Assembly: GCF_001983935.1 (NCBI RefSeq)
Contig: NZ_CP017641.1
Span: 1,426,001 to 1,490,000 of the forward strand
Reading direction: 5' to 3'
DNA from: Fuerstiella marisgermanici
Lineage (GTDB): Bacteria > Planctomycetota > Planctomycetia > Planctomycetales > Planctomycetaceae
Length of the DNA stretch: 64,000 nucleotides
Shown in pieces: positions 1 through 8,471 of this stretch (position 1 is its first letter; every line of letters begins with the position of its first letter). Below the pieces are notes generated by a model, which worked only from the letters and a program-made list of their open reading frames with translations, had not been told where the DNA came from and ran no database searches. Position numbers and translations under genes: made by a program.

Positions 1-1017
1 GAACCGTACTGGCAAAGTTACGTCATCTTTATCGTGCGAGACAACCGGAAGGCGGATTGCCTGTTTCAATGCAGCGACAACACATGGCACGCTTACAACC
101 GCTGGCCGGTGAACGAATCGCTGTACACTCACCCGGACGGCAGCCATGCGCCGGGAGTTGCGGTGAGTTTCGATCGTCCCTACGGCAAGTACAATCAGAT
201 TTTCGATCACCCACTGTCGATCGGATCGGGCGAGTTTCTGCTGTGGGAGTTTCCGCTTAGCTTCTGGCTGGAACAAAACGGCTACGACGTCACCTACGGA
301 TCGAATCTCGATACGTGCGACGCCAGCTTCGTGAAACGCTGTCGCACATTCATCAGCGTGGGGCACGACGAATACTGGGATCAGCGGCAGTACAGAGCCA
401 TTGAATCGGCGATGAATGAAGGGGTGAATCTGCTTTGGCTGTGCGGCAATTCCATCTTTGTGGATTCCCCGTTTTCGCCATCGTCGGATGGTCGCCCCAA
501 CCGCATTATCACTCGCAAAGGTTGCTACGGCGACCTGCGCGTGGATGAGCTGGAATCGTACGAAGCGATGTTCGCCGGATTGAAGGCGACCGGTCCGGAC
601 GAACGCCGCATTATGGGCGTCCGCAGCGTAGTGCCCTTTAACGGCGGCGGCGATTGGACGTGCTCGAAGCCGGACCACTGGCTGTTTGAAGGTACCGGCA
701 TGAAGCGCGGCGACAGCATTCCGGGTCTCGTCGGCTGGGAACATCACGGCGAACCAGACCCGGACCGAGCGGACATGACTGTCGTGGCGGAAGGCCCGAT
801 CTGGTCGGGCGGAACTCGCGAAGGCCGCTACGAATCGGTTGTTTTCAGCGGGCCCAAAGACAACGTCATCTTTAACGCGTCGACGATTTTCTGGGCTCAG
901 GGCCTTTCGTCACCGCCCGGCCACATTATTCCGTGGTCACACTTCAGCCGCCCTCACGGCCCCGATGCTCGAGTGCAGCAGATCACGAAGAACCTGCTGG
1001 CGAGGGCGTTGAAGTAG
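1..1017 (+). CDS. N,N-dimethylformamidase large-subunit-like protein, C-terminal part (5' end outside window)
   Basis: The frame is open from base 1, so the start lies upstream of the window; the GTG at 34 is internal. The visible ~338 residues resemble the C-terminal domain of the N,N-dimethylformamidase beta subunit: a Rossmann/glutaminase-like region with FISVGHDEYWDQRQ and a following LLWLCGNS strand, then GGGDWTCSKPDHWLFEGTGM and a C-terminal VVFSGPKDNVIFNASTIFWAQGL segment. Family members hydrolyse small formamides or are uncharacterised secreted amidase-like proteins; substrate cannot be inferred here. The gene ends at TAG 1015-1017 and is followed by a palindromic repeat rather than a co-directional gene. 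Family call is by recognition of the domain pattern; the enzymatic role is inference. Confidence 0.72.
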   Translation, partial: EPYWQSYVIFIVRDNRKADCLFQCSDNTWHAYNRWPVNESLYTHPDGSHAPGVAVSFDRPYGKYNQIFDHPLSIGSGEFLLWEFPLSFWLEQNGYDVTYGSNLDTCDASFVKRCRTFISVGHDEYWDQRQYRAIESAMNEGVNLLWLCGNSIFVDSPFSPSSDGRPNRIITRKGCYGDLRVDELESYEAMFAGLKATGPDERRIMGVRSVVPFNGGGDWTCSKPDHWLFEGTGMKRGDSIPGLVGWEHHGEPDPDRADMTVVAEGPIWSGGTREGRYESVVFSGPKDNVIFNASTIFWAQGLSSPPGHIIPWSHFSRPHGPDARVQQITKNLLARALK

Positions 1018-1027
1018 TAGCGTTGAC

Positions 1028-1146
1028 GTTAGGCGAGCGGCCAGTACTTTTGTCCCACGTAGCAGCGTCTCTCTGAGACGCTGAATCGAGTCTCGGAGAG
1101 ACTCGCCTACGTGTTCGCGGTACATTCTCATTAGCCGCTCGCCTTA
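1028..1146. repeat. Nested palindromic (cruciform) intergenic element
   Basis: Outer arms aggcgagcggc (1031-1041) and gccgctcgcct (1134-1144) are perfect inverted complements. Inside them cacgtag (1056-1062) pairs with ctacgtg (1107-1113), and between those are two perfect hairpins: agcgtctc-tct-gagacgct (1064-1082) and cgagtctc-gga-gagactcg (1087-1105). Folded, this gives a four-stem, cloverleaf-like structure between two convergent genes. It could be a REP/MITE-like mobile palindrome, a bidirectional transcript end or a structured RNA; the sequence alone does not decide. Confidence 0.7.
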
Positions 1147-1245
1147 CAGCTAATCTCGTTGACTTGTGGCTGCAGCACACGCGTTTCAGACTGAGAAAGC
1201 TGCCTCCCACGTGCCCGCAACGTCGACAACTAAAGAGAAACTGCT

Positions 1246-1455
1246 CTAGCCGTCAGCTCGTTCGGCCGATTCGAAGCCGCAGCGGTTGTGAGTTCCGTCG
1301 CAGAAGGGACGCCTTTCTGACTGGCCGCAGCGGCAGAGGGCGACGGTTTCTTTGCCGCCGACGTCGAATTGTTTTCCGTCCGCGTCTTCGATGGTGATCG
1401 GACCAGTAACGAGGAATGGCCCGTTGTCTCGCACGACGACTTTGACATCTGACAT
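1246..1455 (-). CDS. CDGSH-type iron-sulfur protein
   Basis: A 69-residue protein with the CDGSH signature near its C-terminal half: C-R-C-G-Q-S-E-R-R-P-F-C-D-G-T-H, giving the three Cys and one His that bind a 2Fe-2S cluster in this family. The N-terminal part (VKVVVRDNGPFLVTGPITIED) is the beta-strand region typical of short bacterial CDGSH proteins, which are small cytosolic redox proteins of largely unknown role. Start is the ATG at 1453-1455. It stands alone: the cruciform repeat lies beyond its 3' end and the paralogous membrane-protein array lies on the same strand 66 bp upstream of its start. Confidence 0.88.
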   Translation of the reverse strand: MSDVKVVVRDNGPFLVTGPITIEDADGKQFDVGGKETVALCRCGQSERRPFCDGTHNRCGFESAERADG

Positions 1456-1520
1456 GTGTATGGCTTTCTGGAGTTTCGGTTGGTGTGAGGGAACGCCGGG
1501 AGTTTCTTAGATTGGCTCGT

Positions 1521-1955
1521 TCAACGCAACCTGGCCGCGTCTGCGAGTTTGCTTTGCAGCGATCGCTGGCGGCGCCGGCTGAAGAACCAGAAGGCGGCGT
1601 AGGTTGCGAAAATCATAACAAGCGTGAGTAAGTATGAGACACCCAGTAACACACGCTGATTGTCCGAGAAGAACCAGAGTTGCTCGTCGATAACAGAGCC
1701 GTTTCCCGGAAACCCTTCAGAGAGACTATTGATACGGTCTGCGACGCCTGCGTGAATCCCAGATGGCGCAGGGGAACCGAATCCAACTGTCCACCCGTCC
1801 GAAGCGGAGAGAAGACTAACGTGCCCCCCCGCGAACGGAGCGAGTGCATACAGCATTACGACTTGCGACGCACCCCAAACGATCACCGTCACCACAGCCA
1901 GGACGCGTAGTGTCAGCAAAGCAAAGAATCGCAGCAGTCGTCGCATCAATTTCAC
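1521..1955 (-). CDS. Small membrane protein, copy 3 of a tandem paralogous family
   Basis: 144 residues of unknown function. An N-terminal helix (RLLRFFALLTLRVLAVVTVIVWGASQV, residues ~5-31) and a second helix near residues 105-125 (LLTLVMIFATYAAFWFF) flank a ~70-residue loop; the C-terminus is a basic cytoplasmic tail (SRRRQRSLQSKLADAA). The ends are nearly identical to the two neighbouring copies at 1952-2407 and 2411-2833, whereas the loop is almost unrelated. Its ATG overlaps the stop of the upstream copy by 4 bp (ATGA), so it is probably translationally coupled. No family was recognised. Confidence 0.75.
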   Translation of the reverse strand: MKLMRRLLRFFALLTLRVLAVVTVIVWGASQVVMLYALAPFAGGHVSLLSASDGWTVGFGSPAPSGIHAGVADRINSLSEGFPGNGSVIDEQLWFFSDNQRVLLGVSYLLTLVMIFATYAAFWFFSRRRQRSLQSKLADAARLR

Positions 1956-2407
1956 CGTTCAACCAATGCGGCCGCGTCGGCGAGTTTGCTTTGCAGCGAT
2001 CGCTGGCGGCGCCGGCTGAAGAACCAGAAGGCGGCGTAGGTTGCGAAGAGGAGGAACAGGGTCATGGGATAACCGATTCCGAAAGCGGCGCGAGCGAAGC
2101 CACTTGCCGGATTGACGCGGGAAAACAACCAAAAGTGGTCACCGAGAAGATTCCCTTGGCCGCCAAAGGCTTCGCGTAGAGTGGGAACGTCCTTATGAAT
2201 ACCAAACGGAAGAAGTGTATAGCCGTCAAGAAGACTGAAAGCCCAGCCATCGGACAACGCGTCAACACGAAATCCAACTCCGCCAGCGGGAACGCAAATG
2301 CTCATCCACTTCACCTGCGACGCGCCCCACGCGATCACCGTGACCACAGCCAGGACGCGTAGTGTCAGCAACGCAAAAAATTGCAGCAGTCGTCGCATCA
2401 ATTTCAC
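1952..2407 (-). CDS. Small membrane protein, copy 2 of a tandem paralogous family
   Basis: 151 residues, two predicted helices (residues ~5-32 and ~115-135) bracketing a divergent loop that here starts KWMSICVPAGGVGFRVDALSDGW and contains LREAFGGQGN. The first ~30 residues and the last ~30 (ATYAAFWFFSRRRQRSLQSKLADAA) match copies 1 and 3 almost residue for residue, and the match is visible in the DNA (for example the block at 1978-2049 repeats that at 1545-1616). It overlaps copy 3 by 4 bp and sits 3 bp after copy 1. Function unknown; the pattern of constant ends and variable middle is the notable feature. Confidence 0.75.
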   Translation of the reverse strand: MKLMRRLLQFFALLTLRVLAVVTVIAWGASQVKWMSICVPAGGVGFRVDALSDGWAFSLLDGYTLLPFGIHKDVPTLREAFGGQGNLLGDHFWLFSRVNPASGFARAAFGIGYPMTLFLLFATYAAFWFFSRRRQRSLQSKLADAAALVER

Positions 2408-2410
2408 CGC

Positions 2411-2833
2411 TCAATGTAACTTGGCCGCATCGGCAAGTTTGCTTTGCAGCGATCGCTGGCGGCGACGGCTGAAGTACCAGAAGGCGGCGTAGGTTGCGAC
2501 GAGGAGAAGCAGTGTAAATGGGTACGAGAACGCCACGGCAGACTGCAGAGGGCCTGAAACAAACCCCGCGTGTCTGGGGATCAACGTGTTTTCGGATATC
2601 AACTGAATAGCGCCGGGCCTATCGGCCTCTATGCCAGCAGCCAATCCTAGCCCCCAGTCATAATAGAGCCCCGCAAACCAGCCATCTGAGAAGCAGCCCA
2701 ATTGAAGGGCGGCACTACCAAACGGCACCATCGCATACATCGTGCTGACCTGTGATGCCCCCCACGCAATCACCGTCACAACCGCCAGCACACGCAGCGT
2801 CTGCAATGCGAAGAACTTCAGCAGCCGGCGCAT
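2411..2833 (-). CDS. Small membrane protein, copy 1 of a tandem paralogous family
   Basis: 140 residues, same architecture as its two downstream paralogues: N-terminal helix (MRRLLKFFALQTLRVLAVVTVIAWGASQV region), ~70-residue loop of unrelated sequence (GSAALQLGCFSDGWFAGLYYDWGLGL), second helix and the shared basic tail SRRRQRSLQSKLADAAKLH. It begins 3 bp after the stop of the upstream epimerase gene, so epimerase and three paralogues form one minus-strand operon. No characterised family was recognised; envelope location is inferred from the helices. Confidence 0.75.
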   Translation of the reverse strand: MRRLLKFFALQTLRVLAVVTVIAWGASQVSTMYAMVPFGSAALQLGCFSDGWFAGLYYDWGLGLAAGIEADRPGAIQLISENTLIPRHAGFVSGPLQSAVAFSYPFTLLLLVATYAAFWYFSRRRQRSLQSKLADAAKLH

Positions 2834-2836
2834 TGG

Positions 2837-3850
2837 CTACGTCTCCTGCTGCGACTGAAACCACTCGACCGTTTGCACCATCGCGTCGCAGAAATCGGTC
2901 GACGGGTGGTAGCCGAGTTGCAGGTTGGCTTTTTCGATGTCGAAGTCCAGGTTGCGGCCCAGAAACTTGATGCGAGCACTGTTCAACAGCGGTGCTTCTT
3001 TGCGGCGAAGCAGCTTCCAGAGCGTTTCCATGTGCCATGACAGAAACTGAGCGATGTGCAGCGGCACGACTTTTTTGGGAATCGGAAGCTCGGCGGCTTC
3101 GCAGATCGTGTCCATAAATTCCTTCTTACTGACGGCTCGCGGATCGCGGATATTGAAAACTTCGCCCACCACATCGTCGCGTTCAATAGCCAGCCAGATC
3201 GCTTCGCACAGATTGCCAACGAAGGTGTTGTTCATCAGCTTGTCATGATTGCCCAGGTAGGCGAACTTTTTTGTGCGAAGTTTCTCCATCAATCGAGGCA
3301 TCACGGTGCGGTCGCGCGGTCCGTAGATGAAGCCGGGGCGCAGCACGACGGCGGGCAAGTGTTGGTCCGCAGTGTAGTCTCGCACGAGTTGCTCAGATTC
3401 GATTTTTGTCAGTGTGTACCCATCGATGCCTTCGGTGTTCGGCAACATGGTTTCGTCGGTGCCGTAATGATCGCCGCCGGGGTAAACACCCATCGAACTG
3501 ATCTGCACCCATCGTCGCAGCGAACCGACCGTCAACGCCACGTCCAGCAGGGCTCGAGTTCCTTCGACATTGATTCTGCGGTATTCCCTGGTCGGCCCCC
3601 AGTCGCCGACTTTCGCCGCGCAATGCACAATGACGGAAACGTTACGGCACGCGACCTTTAGTGATTCGGGGTTGTCCAGATCGCCCTCGACAATTTCCAC
3701 GCCCCACTGCTGCAGCAGTGCCGTGTCAGACGAGCGACGGCAAAGGGCTCGTACCCTTAACCCGCGAGCCGCCGCCTGTTCGGCCATGTGGCTACCGACA
3801 AGCCCCGTGGCTCCGGTGATGAGAATAATGTCGGAATCCGTTAATTGCAC
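2837..3850 (-). CDS. NAD(P)-dependent epimerase/dehydratase (extended SDR, 3-beta-HSD-like)
   Basis: 337 residues. The N-terminal nucleotide-binding motif is ITGATGLVGSHM (residues ~11-22), the catalytic tyrosine/lysine pair is in YTLTKIE, with an upstream active-site serine region QISSMGVYPGG, and RPGFIYGPRD follows as in extended short-chain dehydrogenases acting on nucleotide sugars or sterol-like substrates. The best-known relatives are 3-beta-hydroxysteroid dehydrogenase/isomerase-like and UDP-sugar epimerase-like proteins; the substrate cannot be read from sequence. It is the first gene of a four-gene minus-strand run with the small membrane paralogues. Confidence 0.88.
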   Translation of the reverse strand: MQLTDSDIILITGATGLVGSHMAEQAAARGLRVRALCRRSSDTALLQQWGVEIVEGDLDNPESLKVACRNVSVIVHCAAKVGDWGPTREYRRINVEGTRALLDVALTVGSLRRWVQISSMGVYPGGDHYGTDETMLPNTEGIDGYTLTKIESEQLVRDYTADQHLPAVVLRPGFIYGPRDRTVMPRLMEKLRTKKFAYLGNHDKLMNNTFVGNLCEAIWLAIERDDVVGEVFNIRDPRAVSKKEFMDTICEAAELPIPKKVVPLHIAQFLSWHMETLWKLLRRKEAPLLNSARIKFLGRNLDFDIEKANLQLGYHPSTDFCDAMVQTVEWFQSQQET

Positions 3851-4021
3851 TTTTTGTCCATGATGTCTGGAGGAAACGTATGAGCGGCTTCAGCGCGAAG
3901 TCTGCCGGTTGGCGAACGCGATTCTTACTGCTGATCATCACATATTGACGGCAAATTGGAGTTTGGGCAACACTACGCGCCACACCCCCGCCCCGTCTCC
4001 CTCCCTCCCGAAGAATTCGTC

Positions 4022-7000
4022 ATGTTCAAACGAAATCGCCGCCGCCGCGGTGCTCGCCACTGGTACGCATCAGCGGCCGAAGTGCAGATTCTTGAACCTC
4101 GCGCGCTGCTGTCAGCAACCGTCGTCGAAAATAACGGTGTGGGCTATTTTCTTAGTGAAACGACAGCTCAGGTCTTGCGGTACGATATCGCGGCGGAATC
4201 GTGGATGCCTCCGGTGGAGCTCACGTCCGGTGTCGGACTGCCGTCAGTGCTGCATGTTGACGCGGATGGCCTGTACGTGGCCTTTGGCAAGGCCGTTTAT
4301 CGCTACCAACCAGACGGCAGCAACGAAACGCATTTGCTGGATACCGACACGAACGTTGTTGGCATTCATTCAGATGGAAATCTGTTGTTTGTTAACCACA
4401 GTTCGGGAAACTACGCAAGCGCGGTAAGCATCAACAAGCAGACCAATATGGTGATCGACTCAAACGACACATACTTCCAAACGCTACATGCGATTCATGG
4501 TTCGTCGCTGTCTCCGTCAGTCAATCGGTTGCTCGGCCGCAAAACGGTATTCAGTCCGTCAGATATCACGTCCCTGTCGTATGACGACGCCGGGAACTTT
4601 CTTGTGAGTGCCGATAGCCCGTATCACGGTGACTATCCCGACGCTTCTCAGACGTGGATCTTTCCCGATGGCCACCGCGTCGTCGATGATTCAGGCACGA
4701 TTTACTCAGCAGACAGCCTGACCTATCTGAACAGTTTCCCGGACAGGCTGGTCGACATCACGTTTATCGGTGAAGACATTCCGTTGGTGCTGTCGGAAGA
4801 CGAAGTCACTGTGTTTACGTCCGGCCTGCTGCCTGTCGGTAGCTACTCATTGCCAAATGCCGGGCAGGAAATATTTGTCAACGCCAGCAACGCGATCGTG
4901 TTTCGCTTCGACGACGGACAATGGCTGTCTGGTTTTGTGCCGTTGTCAGCACTGAATCCTCCTCAACCCGGCCAGCCAGTAGATCCGGTCGGTCTGTCAT
5001 ACACGCCGGATCAGGTCGAAGTCGTAGCGGACGGTTCGCTGTTGCTACTTAGTAAAGCTCATCAAAGTATCTTCCGCTGGGACATGCAGCAGCAGATTTA
5101 TACGGACACGATTCCACTTTGGGGAGTGCCGCAGCAAATCGCCTATTCGTCCGTCGACAACATAGTCTATCTGACTTACGTCGACGGGGTGATCACAAAG
5201 ACGGATCTGTCGTCTGAGGAACCTGTTGAAGAGCCGCTGCTTACTTTGTCAAGCCGCCCTGTGGGCTTCGCCGTAGCGGGCCAATACGTGTTTGTCCACG
5301 CGGACGAGCAATCGACAATCAATTCCGGTGGCAACGTTATCGACACAGCGAATGAGCGGTTAAAAGGAAACCAATTCGTCTGGAGCGAACCTAATCAGAA
5401 GTTCTATTTTCTGACAAGTTCGGGTTCGCCGCGGGATCTTTGGACCATCGAAGTCAATCAAAATGGAACGACTTACGTCGATGTGGTGCCGGGCGGCTTT
5501 GGCAACATGTACAATTCTCCTTTGCATGCCAGCTGCGGATTCGAAGACCCTTTGCATGTGTCACCGGACGGCAGTCTGGTGCTGCTGGGTTCGGGAATCT
5601 TTCACAACTCTGCGACTCTGGAACGACTCAGCACCCGCCTTGCCAACGGCATTGATGATGCCGCATGGCTTGGAAACACATTGCTGACCGTCAGGGGCAA
5701 TGACGATGGCAGCGAGGTCCAGAAGTGGGAAGGCGCATCGTTTCAGACCACCGACACACTTCAATTAGATGGAACCGTCCACGCATTGGTGCCGGTGTCG
5801 GCAGAACACGTCGTGGCCGTCACGTTGCAGGATGGAGTACCCGTTTTTCACAAGCTGGACGCAAATCTGCAAACAGTCGCTCGCCCGCCGCGGCCGCTCA
5901 CACTGACAGCGTCTGTTGACGTGGTGAACGAATCGGCAGGAGCGGACGCTGTGAGCGTCACCCTGTCGCGCACAGCCGGCCTGTCAGAACCACTGGAAGT
6001 CGCGTTACGTAGCAACACGACCAGCGCCATCACTGTGCCAGCAACGGTGACCCTGAACGCTGGAGAAGAATCCGTTCAGTTCTTCGTGTCGGTCGTTGAC
6101 GACGATCTGGCGGATGGCGGGCAGTTGGCTAACATTACCGCTTCCGGAGGCCAGTACGATACCGGAGAGGTCACGATTTCGGTGACAGACAATGAACTGG
6201 TCGTTTCCGAAAGCGACGGTGAAACGATTGTTGGCGAAGACGGCACAACAGACACGTTGTTGATCTCGCTACCATCCGCGCCGACAGAACCTGTTGTCGT
6301 GAAACTCACGCCAGCCGAAGGTTCCGGAATCGAGGCGCAGCCGGATGAGTTGCAGTTTACGTCTGACAATTGGGACCAGCCTCAAACCGTGACAGTTTCC
6401 GGCAGCGACGATGACGATTGGGATGGCAGCGAAACCTCGTCGATCACCGTTGCCGTTGTTGCCCACGAGTCGGACGCGATGTTTGCCTCGGCCGCAACTG
6501 CGGATATTACCGTCACGACTCTTGACGACGAACGCCCCAGGCCAATTGTCACGATGCCGGATTCGGTGAGTCCTTCGCCGGTGGTAGAACTTTCGTGGAT
6601 CGGCGTTCCGATGGCGGAAGAGTACGATCTTTGGTTGACTCATGTTGGTGCCGACGCTTCGCCGATCACTCTGTCGACTTCAGAGACCTATCATCAGATT
6701 TCCGACATGCCAATCGGGATCTACAACTTCTGGGTGCGAGCCACATTGACGTCGGGTGAAACTTCGCCGTGGGGGTTCGGACGCTTTGAAGTGAATAAAG
6801 GCGTTTTTGTTGAACTTTCGACAAGCGGTGATCTGGACCATTCACCATCCATTTCCTGGGACCCCATTCCCGGAGCAACCGGGTACCAGGTGTGGGCCAA
6901 CAACCTGACAACTCAGCAAACAGGGCTGATCAACACTGAGGTGTCGGCAACGTCGTATCAGTTTTCTGACTTGAGTTTCGGCCAACACCAAATCTGGGTG

Positions 7001-8152
7001 CGACCTCTTGGTGTGAACAACTTTAAGGGTCGGTGGTCAGCAGAGAGTCGATACTATCTTGGCCCGAATCTCGATCCAACGCCGCGTGCGACGTTCAGCA
7101 GTCGTCCGGAATTTCGTTGGAGTACGGTCGAAGGCGTCGGCCAGTTCCGCATTTGGATCTCCGGACCGCAGGGTTTTCGAATTGATCAGTCCGGAATCAC
7201 AGAGACAGCGTTCACCCCGAATGAAGACCTGGCTGCAGGCCAATATCGCTGGTGGATCATGCCTCAAACCGCAGAAGGCCGTAATGGTCTCTGGAGTTCC
7301 CTGGGCGTAGTCAATGTCGGTGGCGGTGCAACGGGCCTGGAAGTGGTGGGCGAGCCGGCGGATTCGTCTCCCGTTTTGCGGTGGAATGCGACGGAGGGAG
7401 CGGCCACCTATGAAGTCTACGCTTTGCACGTTGATTCCGGCGAAGTCGATCAATATTTCGACGTGGCCGATACTGAGTTGCAGTTTCCATTGCTGCTGGA
7501 CGGCGACTACAAAATCTGGGTCCGTCCAACTGACGAAGGTGGACAGCACGGACGATGGAGTCCCGTCTTCCAATACACGTTGCAAACGGCGACGGAGAAT
7601 ATCGTCGTCACGCCGAAAGAATCATTCATCTCAACGTTCGATACGCAGGTCGTGTTCGAATGGGACTCACCGGCAGGGGCGGTCACTTACGATTTAATCT
7701 ACGCAAACGGGGAGACGGAAGTGGAAACCGAAGTGAGCGGTCTGACGACGACCACCTTCAATCCTGGCGATTTGCGTCGCGGTCCCTGGCTCTGGAGCGT
7801 GAGGGCTCGGACTGCAAGCGGGGCAGCTGGCCCGTGGAGCAGAAAAGCGTTGTTCGATACTCAGGGACGAATCGCGTTAGAAATGCCGCGCATTTCTGCA
7901 ACGTACCAGCCTCGACCGACCTTCCACTGGACGTCCGTTCAAGAAGCGGATCGGTACTCGTTTCTGATTGTTGACGATGTCACGGGGCAGACGGTCATTC
8001 GTGACGATCACGTTTCCGGCACCAGCTACCGCCCCGAAACGCCGCTCGCCGTGGGTGTGTACCGCCTGTGGGTCAAAGCGTTGTCGAACAGCGATTCGTC
8101 GCTGGGCGTCTGGAGTCCCGTGGTGAACCTGACTGTGCGAGCGGCTTCGTAG
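4022..8152 (+). CDS. Giant secreted LEPR-XLL protein with Calx-beta and fibronectin-III-like repeats
   Basis: About 1376 residues from the ATG at 4022, chosen because the basic N-terminus MFKRNRRRRGARHW and the planctomycete sorting motif LEPRALLSATV directly follow it; an in-frame ATG at 3956 would put 22 unlikely residues in front. Residues ~35-620 resemble a beta-propeller/WD-like repeat region (repeated xxWDMxxxxY-like segments). Around residues 630-735 is a Calx-beta-like domain (VNESAGADAVSVTLSRT, ending ITVSVTDNE) followed by a related segment. The C-terminal ~530 residues are about six repeats ending in (Y/F)xxWVRxxxxxGxxGxW, fibronectin-III-like. LEPR-XLL proteins are exported surface proteins in planctomycetes; binding partner unknown. 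It is monocistronic, diverging from the epimerase operon. Confidence 0.85.
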   Translation: MFKRNRRRRGARHWYASAAEVQILEPRALLSATVVENNGVGYFLSETTAQVLRYDIAAESWMPPVELTSGVGLPSVLHVDADGLYVAFGKAVYRYQPDGSNETHLLDTDTNVVGIHSDGNLLFVNHSSGNYASAVSINKQTNMVIDSNDTYFQTLHAIHGSSLSPSVNRLLGRKTVFSPSDITSLSYDDAGNFLVSADSPYHGDYPDASQTWIFPDGHRVVDDSGTIYSADSLTYLNSFPDRLVDITFIGEDIPLVLSEDEVTVFTSGLLPVGSYSLPNAGQEIFVNASNAIVFRFDDGQWLSGFVPLSALNPPQPGQPVDPVGLSYTPDQVEVVADGSLLLLSKAHQSIFRWDMQQQIYTDTIPLWGVPQQIAYSSVDNIVYLTYVDGVITKTDLSSEEPVEEPLLTLSSRPVGFAVAGQYVFVHADEQSTINSGGNVIDTANERLKGNQFVWSEPNQKFYFLTSSGSPRDLWTIEVNQNGTTYVDVVPGGFGNMYNSPLHASCGFEDPLHVSPDGSLVLLGSGIFHNSATLERLSTRLANGIDDAAWLGNTLLTVRGNDDGSEVQKWEGASFQTTDTLQLDGTVHALVPVSAEHVVAVTLQDGVPVFHKLDANLQTVARPPRPLTLTASVDVVNESAGADAVSVTLSRTAGLSEPLEVALRSNTTSAITVPATVTLNAGEESVQFFVSVVDDDLADGGQLANITASGGQYDTGEVTISVTDNELVVSESDGETIVGEDGTTDTLLISLPSAPTEPVVVKLTPAEGSGIEAQPDELQFTSDNWDQPQTVTVSGSDDDDWDGSETSSITVAVVAHESDAMFASAATADITVTTLDDERPRPIVTMPDSVSPSPVVELSWIGVPMAEEYDLWLTHVGADASPITLSTSETYHQISDMPIGIYNFWVRATLTSGETSPWGFGRFEVNKGVFVELSTSGDLDHSPSISWDPIPGATGYQVWANNLTTQQTGLINTEVSATSYQFSDLSFGQHQIWVRPLGVNNFKGRWSAESRYYLGPNLDPTPRATFSSRPEFRWSTVEGVGQFRIWISGPQGFRIDQSGITETAFTPNEDLAAGQYRWWIMPQTAEGRNGLWSSLGVVNVGGGATGLEVVGEPADSSPVLRWNATEGAATYEVYALHVDSGEVDQYFDVADTELQFPLLLDGDYKIWVRPTDEGGQHGRWSPVFQYTLQTATENIVVTPKESFISTFDTQVVFEWDSPAGAVTYDLIYANGETEVETEVSGLTTTTFNPGDLRRGPWLWSVRARTASGAAGPWSRKALFDTQGRIALEMPRISATYQPRPTFHWTSVQEADRYSFLIVDDVTGQTVIRDDHVSGTSYRPETPLAVGVYRLWVKALSNSDSSLGVWSPVVNLTVRAAS

Positions 8153-8392
8153 ATCGGTGGGTTCAGGGACTTTTTCTACCTGAATGCGCCTCTGCAGGGA
8201 CAGCGCGTGGTGGGTTGCCGTCAGTTTGCCGAGGCGTCTTTTCAGATCGCCGCACAAGCAATCTTGCACCGGACCGTGAACCCGGCTGTGTCAATGATGG
8301 GACAGGTCCTGGTTTTTCTGTCTTCCCGGCGTTCAAACGCCTCGCGGGTTTTCGACACCTCGCGAAACGCCTAGAATCCGCTACCACCAGAA

Positions 8393-8422
8393 GCCCGGCT
8401 TTTTGGAAAAGCTGGGCTTTTC
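8393..8422 (+). terminator. Rho-independent terminator-like hairpin upstream of metH
   Basis: gcccggctttt (8393-8403) pairs with aaaagctgggc (8407-8417) with one G-U pair and a 3-nt loop, followed by TTTTCT. It lies 241 bp after the LEPR-XLL gene and 50 bp before the metH ATG. It argues against translation starting at the in-frame TTG at 8403, which would be inside the hairpin. It could also act as a metH leader attenuator. Confidence 0.6.
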
Positions 8423-8471
8423 TGCATTTTTATTCGCACCGAAATCTGAGATCAGAAGATCTGAAATCCCG

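Noticed and set aside
2837-3850. Plus-strand reading frames of 60-200 codons inside the epimerase gene
   Set aside because: They are mirror frames of the minus-strand gene with no domain content.
8403-8471. Alternative metH start at TTG 8403
   Set aside because: It lies inside a terminator-like hairpin, and the next ATG (8472) starts the normal MetH N-terminus.
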